DNA of 64,000 bases, taken from positions 1 to 64,000 of the forward strand of contig NZ_CXWE01000005.1 of the NCBI RefSeq assembly GCF_001404515.1, given 5' to 3'. Within the stretch, counting starts at the first letter, position 1. Each line of letters opens with the position of its first letter. The DNA comes from Roseibium album (lineage in GTDB: Bacteria > Pseudomonadota > Alphaproteobacteria > Rhizobiales > Stappiaceae). A program made the position numbers and the translations under genes. The notes below the pieces were generated by a model. That model did no database searches, was not told where the DNA came from, and saw only the letters and a program-made list of their open reading frames with translations. This document shows, in pieces, positions 61,633 through 64,000 of the stretch.

Positions 61633-62031
61633 ATGGGCGGCAAACCAAACCTCTTCAAATTCGCCGACATCGAAAATCGTCTCCAGACACTCCAGCCGGG
61701 ACAGACCTATATCAAGCCGTTTGTCACGAGCGCCGTCAGCGACACCATGTGCGGTGGGTTGAACTTTCTCAACGACGTCAAGGTTCCCTGGGACCTGACG
61801 TGCGACGAGATCATCTATTGCATGGAAGGCACTTTCAGGCTGGTCTGCGACGGTGAGAGCTACATCTGCAATCCGGGCGACGTTCTCTACATCCCGAAGG
61901 ACAACCACATCTCCTATGAAGCGGATGAGAAATGCGTGATTTTTTACGCCGCCTATCCCCACAACTGGAAACAGCTCGCCGGCATCACACAGGTGCCGGG
62001 CATCGATCCGGATGACTTCGTCGCGGGTTGA
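61633..62031 (+). CDS. EutQ-like cupin
   Basis: 132 residues of a single cupin similar to ethanolamine-utilisation EutQ: TMCGGLNFLNDVKVPWDLTC, then DEIIYCMEGTFRLVCDG and NPGDVLYIPKDNHISYEADE. The first motif lacks the usual two His, leaving D and E side chains, as in EutQ, so the metal site is unusual. ATG at 61633 follows AGGAAGG, 5 bp after the glyoxalase gene. EutQ acts in acetate kinase-like and shell-assembly roles; here there are no microcompartment genes, so the role is unknown. Confidence 0.8.
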   Translation: MGGKPNLFKFADIENRLQTLQPGQTYIKPFVTSAVSDTMCGGLNFLNDVKVPWDLTCDEIIYCMEGTFRLVCDGESYICNPGDVLYIPKDNHISYEADEKCVIFYAAYPHNWKQLAGITQVPGIDPDDFVAG

Positions 62032-62174
62032 CCGGCTTCCGGCAATGGATGGTCGGATCGACCAGGCCATCCGTCACCAGTCGCATTCAGGAAACAGTCA
62101 AACATTTCCAGCAGTGGTCGTGAAACAGAAGATTGCCGCGTGCGGTCGACGGAGTTGCAGAGGGAAATTGCGAA

Positions 62175-63614
62175 ATGCTGAAAACCAATCCGGAAAACAG
62201 GATCTATATCGAAAGCTTCCAGGACGCCGTCGAACGCAATCGTCCAAAGATACCTGAAACCAGAACCCGCCTTGAAAAAGCAGGTGTCAAATACGTCATG
62301 GCCGCCTGGGTTGATCTTCACGGCATTCCCAAGACCAAACCTGTACCCATGAGTGATTTCGACGAACTGTGTCTGGGCAAAGGTCCGCAATTTGCAGTTC
62401 ACTCGATCTCCTATGTCCCGGAGCTTTCCCCTGCCGACAGTGACCAGGTCGTCGTGCCGGACCTGGATGCCGTCTACATCTGCCCTTGGGATACGTCCAC
62501 CGCGATCATCTTCTCCGATCTCTATTGGGAAGATGCGCCTTACAACGTTTGCCCGCGCCAGGCACTGAAACGCGCCATGCAGGAGGCGGCAGCGGATGGC
62601 TACGCCGGATATGCCGGTGTTGAACCGGAATTCATCGTGATGAAATACGATGAGGACGGGCACCCGGTGAAGGCCTTCGATGATGACCCGGCAAACGGAA
62701 CGCGGCCGCGCAGGCAGGCCTTCGGGTATGATGTTGAATATTCACTGGATTCCATGCCGTTCCTGAAAGAGATGATCGACATCATCGAAGGCCTGGGCTG
62801 GAACCTGCACGACGTGGTCGCCGAAGGCGCCTACTCCCAGTTTGAACTGGATTTCCACTATACCAACGTGCTGGAAATGTCCGATCGGCTGACGTTTCTG
62901 CGCATCGTCCTGAAGGAAGTCGCCAAGAAACACGGCATGTTCGTAACCTTCATGCCGAAACCGACAGTCGGGGACTGGCGCTCCGGCGCCCATATCAACC
63001 TGTCTCTGCAACATGAAAGCAGGCCGGACGAGAACATCTTCAAGACGCCGGAGGGCGACTGGTCACAGGAAAGCCGCTATGCGGTCGGCGGCCTGATTGC
63101 CCATGCCGATGCCATTACCGCAATCACCTGCCCGACCGTGAATTCCTATAATGGTCTGGTTCCACGGGTCGGTGGTTTTGAGGGTGGCACCGTCACCTGG
63201 GCGCCGACGAACATTACCTTCGGTTTCAACAACCGGTCCGCACAGTTCCGGTTGCCTCAAAGCCGTCACTGTATCGAAAACCGCGCCTGCGACATGACCA
63301 TGAATGTCTATCTCGCCATGGCAATGCATCTGACCTGTGCCGTTGACGGTATCAAGAACCAGGTCGATCCCGGTAAACCCACTGATTTCGATCTCTACTC
63401 CAAAACGGAAGCCGAATTGAGCGAGCTTGGCATTCGCCGGCTACCGCGAACGTTGTGGAATGCAATCGAAGCCTTGCGCAGTGACGAAGTCGCCGAGCAT
63501 GTCATGGGGCCGGTCATGCGCAAATCCTTCATCGATTACAAGACCGACGAATGGGAGCGTTATCACCAGTCGGTAACGGATTGGGAAGTGAAGGAATACC
63601 TGCGGCTCTTTTGA
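62175..63614 (+). CDS. Glutamine synthetase-like ligase (divergent gamma-glutamylamide synthetase)
   Basis: 479 residues. Key positions are kept: E-P-E in GVEPEFIVM, two Glu in AEGAYSQFELDF, His in RSGAHINLSLQ, NNRSAQFRLP with the ATP Arg, and ENRACDMTMNVYL with Glu and Arg. Compared with GmaS in this window the third block has S for G (SQFE against GQFE) and NVYL replaces NPYL, so the amine pocket probably differs. Relatives glutamylate amines such as isopropylamine, ethanolamine or polyamines. The start ATG follows AGAGGGAAATTG. The 143 bp before it hold no gene. Confidence 0.86.
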   Translation: MLKTNPENRIYIESFQDAVERNRPKIPETRTRLEKAGVKYVMAAWVDLHGIPKTKPVPMSDFDELCLGKGPQFAVHSISYVPELSPADSDQVVVPDLDAVYICPWDTSTAIIFSDLYWEDAPYNVCPRQALKRAMQEAAADGYAGYAGVEPEFIVMKYDEDGHPVKAFDDDPANGTRPRRQAFGYDVEYSLDSMPFLKEMIDIIEGLGWNLHDVVAEGAYSQFELDFHYTNVLEMSDRLTFLRIVLKEVAKKHGMFVTFMPKPTVGDWRSGAHINLSLQHESRPDENIFKTPEGDWSQESRYAVGGLIAHADAITAITCPTVNSYNGLVPRVGGFEGGTVTWAPTNITFGFNNRSAQFRLPQSRHCIENRACDMTMNVYLAMAMHLTCAVDGIKNQVDPGKPTDFDLYSKTEAELSELGIRRLPRTLWNAIEALRSDEVAEHVMGPVMRKSFIDYKTDEWERYHQSVTDWEVKEYLRLF

Positions 63615-63696
63615 TCGACGCATCGCATCTGACGGAGGCGGACTGCGAACAAAGCCGGTGGACCGTCCGTCTCTACAACTGGAGATCCGCAACGTC

Positions 63697-64000
63697 ATGG
63701 ACTTCGACATTTTCGAATGCGGCGACATTCAGCTTCAGTGCGGTGACACGCTGCGAGATGCGAAACTCGCCTACAAGACCTATGGAACCCTGGCAAGGGA
63801 CGGCGGCAACGTCGTTGTCATGCCGACATTCTTTACCGGGAGCCACAGCAGGAACGAAGGTTTTTTCGGCCCGGGCAGAGCCCTGGATCCGGCGCGCCAT
63901 TTCATTGTTTCGATCAACCTGTTCGGTGGCGGGCTGTCATCCTCCCCCAGCACTGCGTCAGGCAGGCAAGAGGCCGGCAACTTCCCGGCGATTGCGTTTC
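63697..64000 (+). CDS. Homoserine O-acetyltransferase-like alpha/beta hydrolase, N-terminal part
   Basis: The first 101 residues of an alpha/beta-hydrolase; the gene runs off the right edge. RDAKLAYKTYGTLARDGGNV, the MPTFFTGSHSRNEGFFGPGR block with the oxyanion-hole region and NLFGGGLSSSPS match MetX-type acyltransferases. The nucleophile Ser would lie beyond the window. MetX relatives also act as hydrolases in catabolic clusters, and the operon suggests that here. GTG at 63658 is an alternative start; GGAG lies 12 bases before the chosen ATG. Confidence 0.78.
   Translation, partial: MDFDIFECGDIQLQCGDTLRDAKLAYKTYGTLARDGGNVVVMPTFFTGSHSRNEGFFGPGRALDPARHFIVSINLFGGGLSSSPSTASGRQEAGNFPAIAF

Noticed and set aside
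1..64000. CRISPR arrays, tRNA or rRNA genes, insertion sequences and prophage genes
   Set aside because: I looked for regular spaced repeats, cloverleaf-like or rRNA segments, transposases and integrases and saw none that could be supported.

Overview
The window reads as chromosome (or a large replicon) of a heterotrophic alphaproteobacterium. GC looks mid-to-high fifties by eye, genes are tightly packed with many ATGA stop/start overlaps, and the content is almost entirely uptake systems and catabolic enzymes: TRAP, sugar ABC and LIV-type ABC importers, sugar-acid dehydrogenases, methylated-amine enzymes. A marine Stappiaceae/Roseobacter-type organism is my inference; no rRNA, tRNA or housekeeping marker fixes it. 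I saw no phage, IS element, CRISPR array or tRNA.

Region 1 (1-11.2 kb): a sugar-acid or polyol module. It holds a TIM-barrel epimerase start, a beta-hydroxyacid dehydrogenase, a GntR/FCD regulator, an enolase-superfamily dehydratase, an extended TRAP transporter, a PhyH-type dioxygenase, a Gfo/Idh/MocA oxidoreductase, a second beta-hydroxyacid dehydrogenase and an EamA exporter. Region 2 (11.3-17.4 kb, minus): a MalEFGK-type ABC operon that also carries a four-histidine cytochrome b561-like protein and an SMP-30 lactonase. Region 3 (17.4-27.6 kb): two ribose-type ABC cassettes in tandem among three LacI regulators. Region 4 (27.7-32.9 kb): an idonate/5-ketogluconate/gluconate module (gluconokinase, gluconate 5-dehydrogenase, 2-hydroxyacid dehydrogenase, idonate 5-dehydrogenase). 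The palindrome GTTATCGATAAC occurs four times, at the control regions of regions 2, 3, 4 and of a GlcG/HbpS gene, so these units probably form one LacI-family regulon.

Region 5 (33.1-34.7 kb): two adjacent nitroreductase-fold genes. The second is a close iodotyrosine-deiodinase look-alike that keeps the substrate-clamping Glu/Tyr/Lys triad. Region 6 (34.8-46.7 kb): an 11-gene minus-strand aromatic-acid operon (two-domain salicylyl-CoA/2-aminobenzoyl-CoA monooxygenase-reductase, CoA ligase, AhpD-like protein, five-gene LIV-type importer, cupin, PhzS-like monooxygenase) facing a divergent MarR regulator.

Region 7 (46.8-59.2 kb): an Lrp regulator, a heterotetrameric sarcosine-oxidase-type operon, AraC/GlxA and XRE-cupin regulators, then a glxBCD-type trio and a GlnT/GmaS-type ligase. 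Together these are the full gene set of the N-methylglutamate pathway for methylamine (gmaS, mgsABC, mgdABCD). Region 8 (60.1 kb to the end): a Rieske oxygenase, glyoxalase-fold protein, EutQ-like cupin, a second divergent glutamine-synthetase-like ligase and the start of a MetX-like alpha/beta hydrolase. I do not recognise this five-gene set as a described pathway; it is my best candidate for a new one, probably for an N-alkylated or quaternary amine.
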